From contig JAAMXY010000154.1 of assembly GCA_019677205.1 (NCBI GenBank), forward strand, positions 1 through 64,000: a stretch of 64,000 nucleotides of DNA, given 5' to 3'. The number at the start of each line of letters is the position of its first letter. Position 1 is the first letter of the stretch. A program made the translations under genes and the position numbers. The notes beneath the pieces were generated by a model. The model was not told where the DNA came from and did no database searches. It saw only the letters and a list, made by a program, of their open reading frames with translations. The stretch comes from Pinguiococcus pyrenoidosus. Its lineage: Eukaryota; Sar; Pinguiophyceae; Pinguiochrysidales; Pinguiochrysidaceae. Below are positions 9,571 to 20,537 of this stretch, one piece after another.

Positions 9571-11224
9571 CTATGCTTTCTCGCGCGCTGTGCCGCCTCT
9601 GCGCTTCATCTCTAGGTACGCTTCGAATGCTCCCATCTGCGTAGGCCCGGGAAGAGCGCGAGCAGCCGCCGCCAGCAGGTCACAGGGTTCCCATCGCTCG
9701 TTGTATCTATACCGGCGTGAAGCGTCGGCGCTCGGCTGGAATCGTTCCCTGTAGGAATCCATCTTGGACACGACGTCCCCAAGACCAAGCTCTGATACTG
9801 CCCAGTGCATCGGGCCCCCTTTCGACATCGGGAATCCATAGCCGTGGACATAGATGACGTCGATGTCCGAGGCTCGGCGAGCAATCATCTCCTCGAGTGT
9901 GCGGAATCCTTCATTCACCAGCGGAAGCAAGCAGCGCTCAGCAATCTCGTCAGAGGCGCACGTGACGCCTTCTGGGTTTATCCCTTCCAGGCGCTCCCGA
10001 TGCCTTGCCAATTCCTCGTGCATCTCCGCGTCGGGAATCGGCGCCCGGCCTTTGCCAATGCCTTCGTCATACTTGTACCAACCCCTCGTCGTCTTCTGCC
10101 CGAAGCGTCCCTGATCGCAGAGGAAGTCGGCAAAGTTTTGGTCGGGATCGTACAAGTTCTTGGCTTTGCGAATGCGCCAGGAGATGTCGTTTCCCGCCAA
10201 GTCAGACATGGCGAAAGGGCCCATGGCCATTCCAAAAGCTGTGAGCGCCGCGTCGATCTCCGGCGGGTTCAAACCTTCATCGAGGATTAGGCTCGCCTCG
10301 AGCGAGTACGTCTGGATCAGCCGGTTCCCGACAAAGCCGTCGCAGTTGCCTACCACGACCCCCGCCTTGCCAAGGAGCTTGCTCATCTCCATGACCGTCG
10401 CAGTGGTCTCTTCCGAAGTCCTCTCCCCGACGACGATTTCGACCAGTCTCATGATGTTCGCGGGACTGAAGAAGTGCATGCCGAGGAACTTCGTTGGATC
10501 CTTGACCGCAGTGGCAATGGCGTCGATGTCCAACGTGCTGGTGTTGGAGCACATGAGGGTGTCCTCTGCGCACACTCGAGAGAGGCTTCGGAAAACCTCT
10601 TGCTTCACCTCCATGTTCTCGAAGGCGGCTTCGACAACAACTTTGCTCGCCGAAAGGTCCTTCACGTCTGTTGAACTGGCAAGCCTCTGCAAGATGTTTT
10701 CCAACTGTGCGGGAGTCAGCCTCTCACGCGACACATCTCGATCGAGGGTGGCGCGGATGTGCTTCAGGCCTCGCGCGAGCGATCCTGGATCAGCATCCAT
10801 GAGCGTCACCGTGGCCCCGGCCTTGAGAAACGAAATTGCGATGCCGCTGCCCATCGTTCCAGCGCCGACGACGCCGACGTGCTGCAAAGCTTGCGCCGCA
10901 CTCTTTCCTGGATGGCACCAAAAAGAGGAGGAGAGCGCTGAGCGAAGAAGATGATACGAGGAAGAAGCACGGACATGGAGACGCAGCAAGGACTTCCTCA
11001 CCGGCGTCGTCGCCGTGAAGCTTGAAGACGGAAAGGTCGGCAGCTGCTCTCTCAGCTTCACGAATGTACTGCTTTCCCAAGCTTCCTTCATCAGCATGAG
11101 CGACTGCATGGTCCTTGCGCTGATCAGGTTCCGGCTGCGAATGGAAGGGCTTCGCCTCGGCAACTCTCCTCTTATACATCGACGGCGGCGTCACCGTTGC
11201 CTCGACCCTTGGGCCCGACGCCAC
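9571..11224 (-). CDS. 3-hydroxyacyl-CoA dehydrogenase of peroxisomal multifunctional-enzyme type, hydratase domain missing
   Basis: Exon 11002..11224 joins exon 9571..10907 through a GT-AG intron (gtgagg…catccag) in frame for 519 residues. The large exon holds the NAD-binding domain ('GVVGAGTMGSGIA'), the 'SNTSTLD' and 'HFFSPANIMRLVE' active-site region, and 'GNCDGFVGNRL' with 'GPFAMSDLAGND'. A second C-terminal dehydrogenase domain containing 'YVHGYGFPMSKGGPM' follows, as in EHHADH/MFE-1 proteins. The first exon ends with a linker (IREAERAAADL) like the one that follows the enoyl-CoA hydratase domain in those proteins, yet no hydratase domain is visible upstream. The enzyme should oxidise 3-hydroxyacyl-CoA with NAD in beta-oxidation. 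The C-terminus (REKA) is not a canonical peroxisomal SKL signal. Start at 11224 is tentative; further 5' exons remain possible. Confidence 0.8.
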
Positions 11225-11539
11225 GGCACTCTTGTTCTGGCAGGCCAGCTCTGCTGCCTGCAGAGGGAAACCCCGACGAGGATTACGCGAGGCATGGGAG
11301 CGAGTCTCCCGTGTCTACGACTGTGCGGCAACTGTGTCTGAGATACTATACCCACTGGCCACCACTGCAGGCGCATGAGCATCTTGGTCCAGAGCGACGC
11401 AACGCTTCTCAGCGCCGTCGCATTCCACTATTGCACTCGTGTATTATTCGGTGCCAACGGTGCGCTTGGCGTCGAATAGTATAGGAAAGAGTGCACGTCG
11501 ATGGTGGAGAGCCGCCGAGACATGGCGGGCGGAACTCAC
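11225..11539 (-). other. Unresolved stretch between the dehydrogenase and an orphan exon
   Basis: This interval holds the intron after the exon at 11540..11742 and probably its missing 3' exon(s), and the promoter of the dehydrogenase gene. Several AG acceptors are present, but none gives a distinctive continuation, so I call nothing here. Confidence 0.35.
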
Positions 11540-11742
11540 CTGTAAGCAAGCTGGATTCCGCGCGTCAAAGGTGTGACGCCAGCTTGGCGCCACACCTGTA
11601 CTCTGGCGTCGTCGAACAAAGCGCGCACAGACCAGTCTTCGGCCGAGAATCTATGGAAACGCCACGGTTGTGACGGGGACTTTCCCAGATACCCTTCGGA
11701 TATGCCATCTTTGAATACCGTCAATGAAGGGTTCCGGACCAT
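11540..11742 (-). CDS. Probable first exon of an unrecognised gene
   Basis: An open reading frame from ATG at 11742 encodes 67 residues (MVRNPSLTVFKDGISEGYLG…GVTPLTRGIQLAYR) with protein-like composition. It ends exactly at a strong donor, TTACAG/gtgagt. Without splicing the frame runs only a few bases further to a stop. I do not recognise the protein. The short, basic and aromatic sequence could belong to a small mitochondrial subunit, but this is speculation. The downstream exons could not be fixed by phase alone. It is divergent from the coiled-coil gene at 12097. Confidence 0.4.
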
Positions 11743-12096
11743 TTTTCCGCCCTCTGTCGATGACCCGACCAGCAGAGGGGCGCACCGCCGAGGAGTGGAG
11801 GCCGCAAGCGCCCAAAAAGGAGCGGAGGAGAGCGGCGCAGCCGAGGGAAGCGCAAATCCCCGCGGATCAGCTGACGGACGTCTCGTCGCTTGTGCTCCAG
11901 TATCGATATCGATAACGCTCACGCATTTTGGAGGGTTGCGAGCATGCGGTACTCGAGTACCACGGGAGGTACGTACTTTAAGTTTTATCTGCATTTTGTA
12001 CTCCAAAAACCCTCGATGTCGCCGCTTTTTCGGCGTCTGTCCTGCCGTTTCTCCCGCGGCGCTTTGAGCTGCTTTTCCCGCCATTTCGGGGCCGCC
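11743..12096. promoter_or_regulatory. Spacer upstream of the coiled-coil gene
   Basis: The spacer contains an E2F-like site TTTTCCCGCC at 12073..12082, 15 nt before the ATG. It also contains the string TATCGATATCGATAA near 11901..11915. No other gene is seen. Confidence 0.4.
12073..12082 (+). promoter_or_regulatory. E2F-type site TTTTCCCGCC
   Basis: The decamer contains the consensus TTTCCCGC immediately upstream of the start codon at 12097. Position and sequence fit an E2F/DP element. Function is inferred. Confidence 0.4.
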
Positions 12097-14329
12097 ATGT
12101 CGCTCGCGTCGGCGTCGTTGGCGCCCTCGTGCATCACTGACTATACCGCGGCTCAGAGCGACTACCAGCTGTGGGAGGAGCGCGTGCACAACCAGAGAGA
12201 GAAGCTCAGTAGTCTCGAGAAGCACAAGGCGCATCTGCGAGACGATGACTCTCTGGGCGTGGCGCCAGCTCTGCAAGCGCACCAGTGGTCCCGGAGACTA
12301 AACTTGGAGCGCCAGCTTCTCACGCTGCAGAACAAGGTATCTTTCGGGGGGAATTCCGGAAGTCACCGGTCGCAAGACGCCAGAAAAGCCCCAAGCATCA
12401 ACTGACAATCTTCTGTTGTTTGCGCCTTAGCTCCTCAGTACGCGCAGTCGTCTGGACCTCTTAAAGTCGGAGACGGCAGAGCAGTTCAGCAATATCTCGA
12501 ATTCACGCTACAATGCCGCAAAGCTGAAAAAGAAAGGCCAGTGGATTGCGCTGAAGGCCCAACGGACAGCTTCCCTCGCCATGCAGACTCGGCAGCAGCG
12601 CGAGGCGGAGGAGGAGGAAGTGGAGGCTTTCCAGCACAAGGTAGGGCGGGAGCTCTGGGAAGGCATAGTGGTAAGACAAGAGGAGAGGGCTAAGGCCGCG
12701 ACATTCTTCCTACGATGCAGCTAAGAGGGCTGAAGCGGAAGTCACGGATTCTCGCCATTAAATTTGAGAAGCAGATGAAGCGATTCCAGAGCATCCCAGA
12801 CCCCTTCGGCCATCCACGGGTGCAGCATGACAGCCCGAGGCATGCGAAGCAGCAGCATCGGCAGACCAGAATCGCGTCCCCGTCGCCGTCCCCATCTCCG
12901 TCGCCTCGCCTATCGTCTCCCGGAAGCCACCCCGTGACGTCCCTGACGGTCTTTTCCGCGAGTGCGCGGGGCACCAGCTTTCCCGCCCAGAAGTTCGTGT
13001 GTCGCGCAGTTCTGGCCGCCCAGGTGCTCGACAAGCAGCACAGGCTGCTGGAAGCAACCAGATCAAAGTCCATCGAAGGCCTTCAGGGGCAGCTGCAGGT
13101 GAGAGTCCCTTCGGAGGGTTGCCGGGCAGGGCAACTCCACATCTCGAATTCGGCTGATGTCTTTCGTGACGTCTCGCCGCAGGCAACGTATAAGAAGCGC
13201 CAGGAGGCGCAGCAGACCATCCTGCGCGCATCAGCTAGGTAAATGCTGCAACGCACCTCGACAAAGACCCGGAAAGGAAACCTCAGCGCCATCGGTCTCC
13301 AGATACTACGAAACACTGAAGGAGCGCGATGCGCTCAAGAAAATCATAGCTGTGCGCCGTGGCAAGATTCGAGAGGACGAATCGACGGTTTCAGAGCACA
13401 AGGCAGCCCAAAAGTCCAGGAAGGAGGTATGGCGCGATCTCTCTCCTGAACCGTTCTCGCCTCCGTCCAATGCTGTTGTTTTCCAGGGAGCGGAGGCGGC
13501 GAACGTGCGAGCAAGGGATGATCTGCAGAAGCTGAGGCTCGTCTGCAAGGTTGTCGCAATGTCCCTGAAGCACATTCATGCGCAAGTCAACCCAGCTCGC
13601 AGCCACGAGTACAGGTACGGGTTGTACCACGCTTTGGGAAGGCGTCGGGAAAGAGATACTTAGCAAGCCGTCTTCTCCAGGCACCATGCCGGAGTCCCCT
13701 TCGAAGACTTCCAAGAGGTCCTGAGCTCAATCGAAAGTCGGGTTCGGGCCCTTTCCAACGCGTACGTGAAGCGCTTTCCGCCGAACTCGAGCCCGAGTCA
13801 CGCTAGGCCGAAGGAGCGGCGGAGCTCTCTCGTTCTGCCGGAGATTCCTACGGCAAAAGGCGTCCATGACGACCTTGGGGACGGTGATGGGGACTCCACC
13901 GTCCATACGGACGACACTCAGGTATCTTTTAGCCACGACCAGCTGCTCCCTTGAGGTTTGGCATGCTCATTTCTTGCTTTCCAGTCCCTCAGCACCAGAG
14001 GCCCGTTGCGGAACCGAAACCGCCGACCGCGCCTCAAGGCTGCCGCGATGGCGGTCCGGACGATCCAGCACGTCTCGAGCATCCGGTCCCTGGACAGCTT
14101 GGAGCAACGACTGGGAGTGGTTCGCGCGAACATGCGAAGGCAGGCCTCGTCAGAATCGATGGAGAATGATACTGTCGCCTCGGCGGAGACCAAGAGCGTC
14201 GCACCGCCAGAGCAGGATCCTCTGCCGCGGCGCTCCGGCAGCGAGGCTCCGCGAAAAGGCCAGCCGCTCCACGTGCAGAAGTACCGCACTCATTTTGCAA
14301 AGAAGCGTAGGAAGAAGCATGGGAAATAG
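12097..14329 (+). CDS. 573-residue coiled-coil protein of unknown family, eight exons
   Basis: Exons 12097..12336, 12431..12640, 12721..13098, 13183..13238, 13303..13426, 13487..13614, 13681..13921 and 13985..14329 join through GT-AG introns with mutually consistent phases to 573 residues ending at TAG. The protein is rich in Lys, Arg, Gln and Glu, with predicted coiled coil through the first three exons (such as 'YQLWEERVHNQREKLSSLE') and again around 'YYETLKERDALKKIIAVRR'. A Ser/Pro repeat (SPSPSPSPSP) separates them. The C-terminus is basic (HFAKKRRKKHGK). I do not recognise the family. It sits tail to tail with the DUF4795-like gene and close to CCDC42, so a flagellar role is plausible from context only. 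Confidence 0.72.
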
Positions 14330-14483
14330 GCGACGTTGGGACCCGCTTCCTCGCATAGATAGAAGCTTAGACAATTGCAGAAGGAAGTCGCGCTGCGCCC
14401 ACATTCACTTCGGCCATAGATCTACGCTGAAACCGACTGGGGTCTTTAATGCTGGCGACGCGGGCGAGTCCTGGGCAGCATGC

Positions 14484-17400
14484 TCAGGCTCTACGGTTAT
14501 CCTCGGCATGCGGAAGCCAGCTCGATACACGAACTTCCCTTTGTTTCCTTTTGTCTCTGGCGTCTAGCTCGGCAAAGAGATCAGTGTCGTCATATACTCG
14601 TGCGTGAAGGATCTTGGCGTTCTCGCAGTTGTTTACGATGACAACTTCCGCACGTCTGTCTGAGCCTACCTTGCTTGTTGGCACGCCCTCCGAGCGCGCT
14701 CCTCTTAGGATTCCAGCGGAGGTCGTGGGGCGTCCCGCTTTGCCGAGCCCGATCGAGCTATCGAATCGCGCGTTGTCTCGGATCACCCGAGCGAGCGCCT
14801 TGAATCCGTCCTCCTCCCCAGCAGAGCCATCCCGAAACACGTTGAGGAGCGGACGATCGCACGCGATGCACGTGGGGAGTTGGAGTCGTTCGACCCTCGA
14901 GTGGCCGACGAGAATGACCTGTCCAGCGGATCGCCCAGCATGCTAAGAGGACATGCACTCGGAGGTAGATCACGGGATTCTGCCTTCGATTCACCTGGTC
15001 ATGCTTCGAGATGGCGATGTCCAGCGCTTGGCGAAGCTTCTTGAGAAACCACTTGCGCGCATCGCGTCGGTACTGCCCAGCCTGACGTTGCAACGGATGC
15101 TTGGTTGATACGCGGAGTTCGTTCATGGGTGCGGGCAAGAAGATGCGCACCAGAGGTCGGCTTCGGGTGACCGTTCTCTCCACTTTCGAGACAAACTCTT
15201 GCAGCTTCTTCCGCCGCATCGCCGCGATCTCGGTGTCCGACAACAGGCCGTGGCTCCCGTCACCTTCGATGATGAGCTCGATGGCAGTTGTATCGGCCTG
15301 GGTTGCAGACGTGGGTCGTGACGCAAGAGCGAAATGTCACCGCATCAACGATGGCGGCACCCATGCTCACCTGAGACGCCACGCAGGCGGCGAGCTCCTG
15401 GGCCGCAGAGGCAACGCTGGCGCGCAGCTGAGCTGTCGTTTGTGGCATGGTCCTATCGGGACGAGTGCACGGCGGCATCAGAACGCTGGCGTCAAGCTCC
15501 ACGCCCTTCCTTCCAAAGCTACAAAGCTGCTCACTTCTTAGCGCTAGCCTCGTCCTCGAAGTCCGCGCAAAGCTCGGCCATCATCACAGCAAGATCTCTC
15601 CAGATCGTCTGGAAATCCTCGTCGAGGGCGTTCGCAGCTTCTCTGGTTGACCACGCGCTTGGATGAGCATTATGAACGATTGCAATGCCCATTGGCGAGT
15701 CTCCTCCGCGTGGTGAGGTGTCTTCCTCAGCCGTCTGTAGAGAGAAAAAGTCTTCCGGTGCGGCAGACGCGAGACCCATGCTCCTGGGCAGGCAGCCCTC
15801 GACAATCGTCGACTGATCCGCAGTTGACGTCTGCGGCGACTTCGGAGAACCCTTCGGTCGATGGCCTCGTAGCCGCTTCGTTCGCAGATGATGCAAGTTT
15901 GCCGAGGTCGTCGGTGCTTCGCTGTGATGTGCACGACATTTCAGTTATCGTTTCCAACTCCCCTCCCTCCCCCCTCCCCCTAACATAGAGAAGCCAACGA
16001 TGGCTTTGCCCAACCTTTGCTTGGATAGTTCTTCAAAAGTCCTGGCAATGCTCCTCTCCAGCACTGCCACGAGCGCCGCCGTTTCGTTCCTGTACTGTCC
16101 AAAGACCCCCTGTGTTTCATCCCGAAGTCGTACCTGTCAGAAGAAGCAAGGTGGGTAAAGGTTTGGAACTCTCTCGTCAGAAGAAGAAGGACTTCAGCTT
16201 CGCGGAGGGCTACCTCCATGTCTTCTTGCTTGTCAATCAATGTCCTTTCCAGCGACTCCGCGGCACTTGCCCTGCGCTTCGCTTCTTCCGCAGCCGTCGT
16301 CTGCAGCTGCCTGATTTCTTGTCGACTGGTGAGCAAGCCTGACGTCACTTCTGCCAGCAAAGCCTCGTGCGTTCTTAGCAGCTCTTTGGCTTCCACCAAT
16401 TGCGGCGGCAGCTGACACATGTCATTGAGCGTCCTGTGAACTTCGTCAACGGCGTTGTCGACGCGCTGGCTCCTGGCCTTCACATGGTCCAAATGCTCTT
16501 GCATCTCGAAGAGGCTTTCGTTCATCGCTGTCAGACTCTGCTTTGTCGTCGCGTGGCCAGAGGACGTCGTCGCCAGGTTTGCTTCGATTTCTTTGACGCT
16601 TTCCATCACACCAAAGACTTTCCCAGCAATAGACTCCTCCAGCGCTTTCGATCTTTCCCCCGCTTCTGCTCGGGACGAACAGAAGTCGCTCTCCAGGTCG
16701 TCCAGACGCTTCTTCAGCTCCGCGTGCGCTGCGGCGACGGCGCCTTCAACACTGCCCTCGATGTCGCCCAGCCTCTGGTTCACGCGTTGGATGTCTGCGG
16801 ACAGGGCGTGCCCAACCTCTTCGACCCGCTTATCCATGATTTCCAACTTCGTCGCTGCGGATGCTGCGCTCTCTCGAAGCTTGAATACTTCAGGTTGGAG
16901 CACCCGGACGTCCCCGAGGCAGCGGGAAAGAGACGCGAGGGTTGCCTCCTTCTGCTGGAGATGCTGCTGGAACGCTTCTTCCATCCGCATCTCGATGGCT
17001 TCCGCTCTGCGTGCATTCTTGAGTGCCGCCTCTTCGATATCCGTCAGAGGCTGAGCCATCGGCGCGTTTGTGGTGGCTTTCGCGGATGCAGCTTGCAGTT
17101 GTTGAGAAAGTCTGGCCAAGTCCTCCGTCTGGTCGCTCAGGACTTTCTCGAGGCGATTCTGCGCGGTCAAGATCATCTCGATGGATGCATTGGTGTTCTC
17201 AGACATTTGAAGCCTTGCTTCATCCTGCAGACAGGCGAGTGACTCCTCTCAGTCCTCGTGATGAGAACCACAGAAGCCCGGGCCTGCTGTGGTCGACCTA
17301 CTTTCTCGAGCGCTGCTCTCTGCATGGACTCCTGCCACGCAGCATTCTGCATCACTGCATCGGCTATTTTCTTCGCCAGATGCTGTTCCACGCCGATCAG

Positions 17401-18045
17401 CCTGCAAGGCATTCATCCAGTCCATTAGGCCTTTCAGGCAAGACGCGCGTCCCACGCGTTCTTCCACAGCAATACGTTCGTAGAAGAATGAAGACGAACC
17501 CTGCAGAGAACTTCCCATCAAAGCTTTCCATTTTTCCCGACGTCTCCTGGATTCGACGGAGCAGATCGGCTACGTCACTTCGAGATGCCAGCAGCTCCAT
17601 GGACTTGTCGAGACGCCAGATCTTCCGAAGGAGGAACGTGAGGTGAATCTGCATGCAGTTGCACAGCGGCTCCATGCGCCATGTACTCGCTCACCTGGCT
17701 TTGCAAGTCCGAGACTTGCGCTTCCAAAGTGAATGGCTTGAGGCCCACCATGCGATCCACGTGCTGCGCGAGGGCCAGGATGCGTCGCTCCACGCGTTCG
17801 AGCTTCGCTTCATCTGGCGCCTCGCCGTCCTTGATGGAAGCATCTGCGGAGCGATGCGAGAATTCGTACGTTCTCACGGTGTTGTCCACCAGCTGCTCCA
17901 GCCGAGGTCCGACCCTGTGGAGCATGGTCTCCAAGCTGGAGAGGCGCTCCTCCAGCGGCAGCGACTCGCCCACGGCCGACATGCTGCCCACAGTGTGTGC
18001 GACTGTCGGAGCCGCCGTCTGCGCTGTCAAGGGAGCATCCGTCAT
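14484..18045 (-). CDS. 977-residue coiled-coil protein with a DUF4795/QRICH2-like C-terminal motif
   Basis: Eight exons can be joined in frame: 17695..18045, 17500..17648, 17302..17401, 16134..17224, 15535..15921, 15371..15452, 14959..15297 and 14484..14918. The large fourth exon is almost pure coiled coil (MSENTNASIEMILTAQNRLE onward). The C-terminal part has 'LQLPTCIACDRPLL', which resembles the 'CLSCDRP' motif of DUF4795 proteins such as QRICH2, a sperm-flagellum protein. A basic tail follows. The last intron is either 16 or 40 nt (both in frame); I chose 40. The intron after 'EDEASAK' can be 16, 25 or 82 nt; I chose 82. The start at 18045 is the first Met of the open exon; upstream exons are possible. 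Head-to-head pairing with CCDC42 supports an axonemal role. Confidence 0.68.
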
Positions 18046-18514
18046 GCTTCCAAGCGATGTTTTCGGGCTGCAGTGTGGCGAAGAAGAGCTGGAGCAGGCG
18101 GCGGCGGCGTCTGAATCTAAGTCACCGAGATCTCGTTTCTGCGGACCTTTTTCCTGCCTTGGGTTGCGCGTAAAACCGCACTGGCCATGCTTATGATAGC
18201 GTCCTCCAACTCGTCCCAGAGAGATCCCGAACCAATCGAAGAGGGGGAAGTGTGGAGAGTCTTCATGCAGCCGCTGTTGTACACATAGGCCGAAACGACA
18301 AGCATGGCCCTCGGGACGGGGGGAAGGCTGGATCCTCTTCTTCGTTTCTGCAGCAGCGCCGGTTTCTGAAGATCTGAGTATGGAAAACACAGAAGTCGCC
18401 CAGGGGCTCTTGAATCTCCGCGTCCGCAGTTGTAGCGCGCCATCTTGACGCTGGCGAGCAGCAAGAGGAGACGCACGGGAAGGGGGCTGAGGCCACAACT
18501 GCTCCGACACGGAC
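18046..18514. promoter_or_regulatory. Shared promoter region of two flagellar-type genes
   Basis: The DUF4795-like gene leaves leftward and the CCDC42-like gene rightward from this 469-nt spacer. A long minus-strand ORF crosses it, but its upstream part lacks domain character, so it is read as 5' UTR or an undefined exon. No specific X-box-like element was identified with confidence. Confidence 0.45.
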
Positions 18515-20312
18515 ATGTCGAACAGCAGGGACTACCGCGGCGAGACCAGCCTTCGGGCGATGCCTCAGACGGTGCGGGCTTCGTTTCCTTCCCCTTTATG
18601 CTTGTTTTCTTGCCTTCTTCTGCAAAGCTTTCCCCGCAAAGTCATGGATCTGACCCAAGGAACCATGTCGTCCATCCCAGCTGTCTCTCGACCACGTGTC
18701 CCCAGCGACCAGGCTACTGGAGAAGCGCCGGCAGATGTTCGAGGTACGCCGTGCGATGATTAAAGCAGACCGTGCGCATGCGTTTTGACTGCTCCATGCG
18801 CCTACCAGGTCCAGGAAGCCTTGGATGCCCAAAAGCAGCTGAGTCTAGCAAAGCAAGAGGCCTATCGACTGCGCGAGCAGGCCTTGCGGAAGAAAGACCT
18901 CGAGCTGCAGGAGAACCTGATCAAGTTCAATAGGTTCCTTCAGGTGCGCCGGCCAGCGTCACCTCGCTCCCGTGGCGCTGTGTGCTGATCTGCAGCTCCT
19001 TAGGAGAACGAAAGCAAGAGGAATCGCGCGGAGAAGCGCGCCAAGGAAGAAGAGAAGCAGCGGTTGGTCAAAGAGGTCCGCTCGGGGTGTAGATGGCTTC
19101 TGGTTTCGGTTCACAAGGTCCTCGGATTGCTCATCTCTGTGCCCTGGGTGCCTACAACATGGACAAATCCGGCTGCAGGCAGACATCTTGAAGCTTAAGA
19201 ACGAGCTGGACAGGCAACAGGACAGTCGCGATGCCGTGGAGGCAAGGGTGCGTTTGTCTTCGCCGATGCAGGAGGGATAAAAGGAACACAGCACACTGAA
19301 GCGCCGAGAAATGTAGGTTGGCAGCCTGCAAAAGTACCAGGACTATCTGCATCGAGTCGTGGACGCAGCCTCTGAGGAGTACGGGGAGGTTCAGGTCACT
19401 ACCCATACGCGGAGCGACGGCATGCGATGTCCTATGAAGAATTAACGGAGCTCCCCGCCGGCCGGGTCTTTCAGGATCTCCTGTCTACCCACACAACGTT
19501 GCAAGACGCCAACCAGGACCTTAGCGCTGCCCAGGTACGCAGGCATGGGCTTGTTGCCGTGGACTTTGATGCCGTCCGATGGAAGCCCAGACTCTAAATC
19601 TCCGTAAAAGATCCAGACCGAAAGCGCCGTGGAAGGCATCCGCAACGAGCTCACGCGAGTCTTCAAGGAGCTGGAGAACGACATTCTGTACCTCAACAAC
19701 GAGCTCGCCACGCTGCGCGACCAATTGGCCAGCAAGAAGCACGAGGTATGCCCGCTTGGTAGTGATGCACGCTCCGATTTCGTGCCTGACATGGAGCGTC
19801 TTAGATGGTGCGCAACATCCTCAACGAGGAGGAGGGCTTGCACGACATGGCGAACGAGCGCAAGGAGCTCTTCCAAGTGCTCCTCGCCGTGGACAACATC
19901 TTGCGTCGGTGTCAGTCCAAGAAGCGCATCAGGCAGAAGGGAGTGAGCGGCGACAGCAAGCTCACGATCAGCTTTGCGGCATTAGGTGCGACGCGTCAGC
20001 GTTGATCCCGATGCCCACTTCCCGGTTCACCGACTTGGCGTTGCTAAATGCTTCGAGAACAGACAAGATCGGAGAGCACTCGAAGGCAGCACTGGAGGAG
20101 ATCGCGGCGAACATGGTGGATTACCAGGTGCATCTCCAACAGACAGCGCCTGGTCCAAAGGATCGTCTCTTCCTGAGTCGTGGCTCCTCCAGATGATCGT
20201 GGAGGAAGCGCACAAGGCGCAAATGCAGTTGGTGATTCGGCCCGTGGACGAGGTGGCATCTGCAGCGGCAAAGGCGCGGACGGCCAAGAAGACAGCTGGA
20301 CGACCGGCGTGA
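18515..20312 (+). CDS. CCDC42/FAP73-type axonemal coiled-coil protein (DUF4200)
   Basis: Eleven exons (18515..18571, 18681..18743, 18809..18943, 19004..19075, 19179..19247, 19317..19394, 19451..19534, 19611..19745, 19805..19942, 20068..20127, 20193..20312) give 336 residues; human CCDC42 has 316. Hallmarks of the DUF4200 family are 'RLLEKRRQMFE', 'VQEALDAQKQLSLAKQEAYR', 'ELQENLIKFNRFLQENESKR', 'LQKYQDYLHRVVD' and 'TTLQDANQDL'. In Chlamydomonas the relative MIA2/FAP73 is part of the MIA complex that tunes inner dynein arms in flagella. Every exon is a multiple of three and all ten introns are phase 0. The first exon and the exons at 19451 and 20068 have alternative acceptors nearby, and the remainder is secure. 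Confidence 0.88.
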
Positions 20313-20537
20313 GTCCATGGGGGTGGAAGCAGAGACGCACCGAGTCCCAGCCTTGCGGGGAGGGTGGATGGGACGCTCCAGCTGGAACGCGCTTCCCCCG
20401 CGAAGCGCCCCTCCCGCCAGATTGACAACTCTGACAGCGTTGGCTACCATCAAGCGAAGCCGAAGCCGTTCCTTGTCAGCTTTGGACCTGGCGATCTTTC
20501 TCTCCGCGACCGTCTGTGCTTCTGTGGCGCTTGCTGC

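Noticed and set aside
9571-11163. Reading the dehydrogenase ORF straight through to 11163 without an intron
   Set aside because: The unspliced N-terminus is low-quality sequence, while removal of a GT-AG intron at 10908..11001 gives a continuous linker and correct phase.
15519-15534. 16-nt intron gtgagcagctttgtag as the main model
   Set aside because: An 82-nt alternative with the same phase and a normal acceptor exists, matching other intron lengths in the window, so the micro-intron was kept only as a question.
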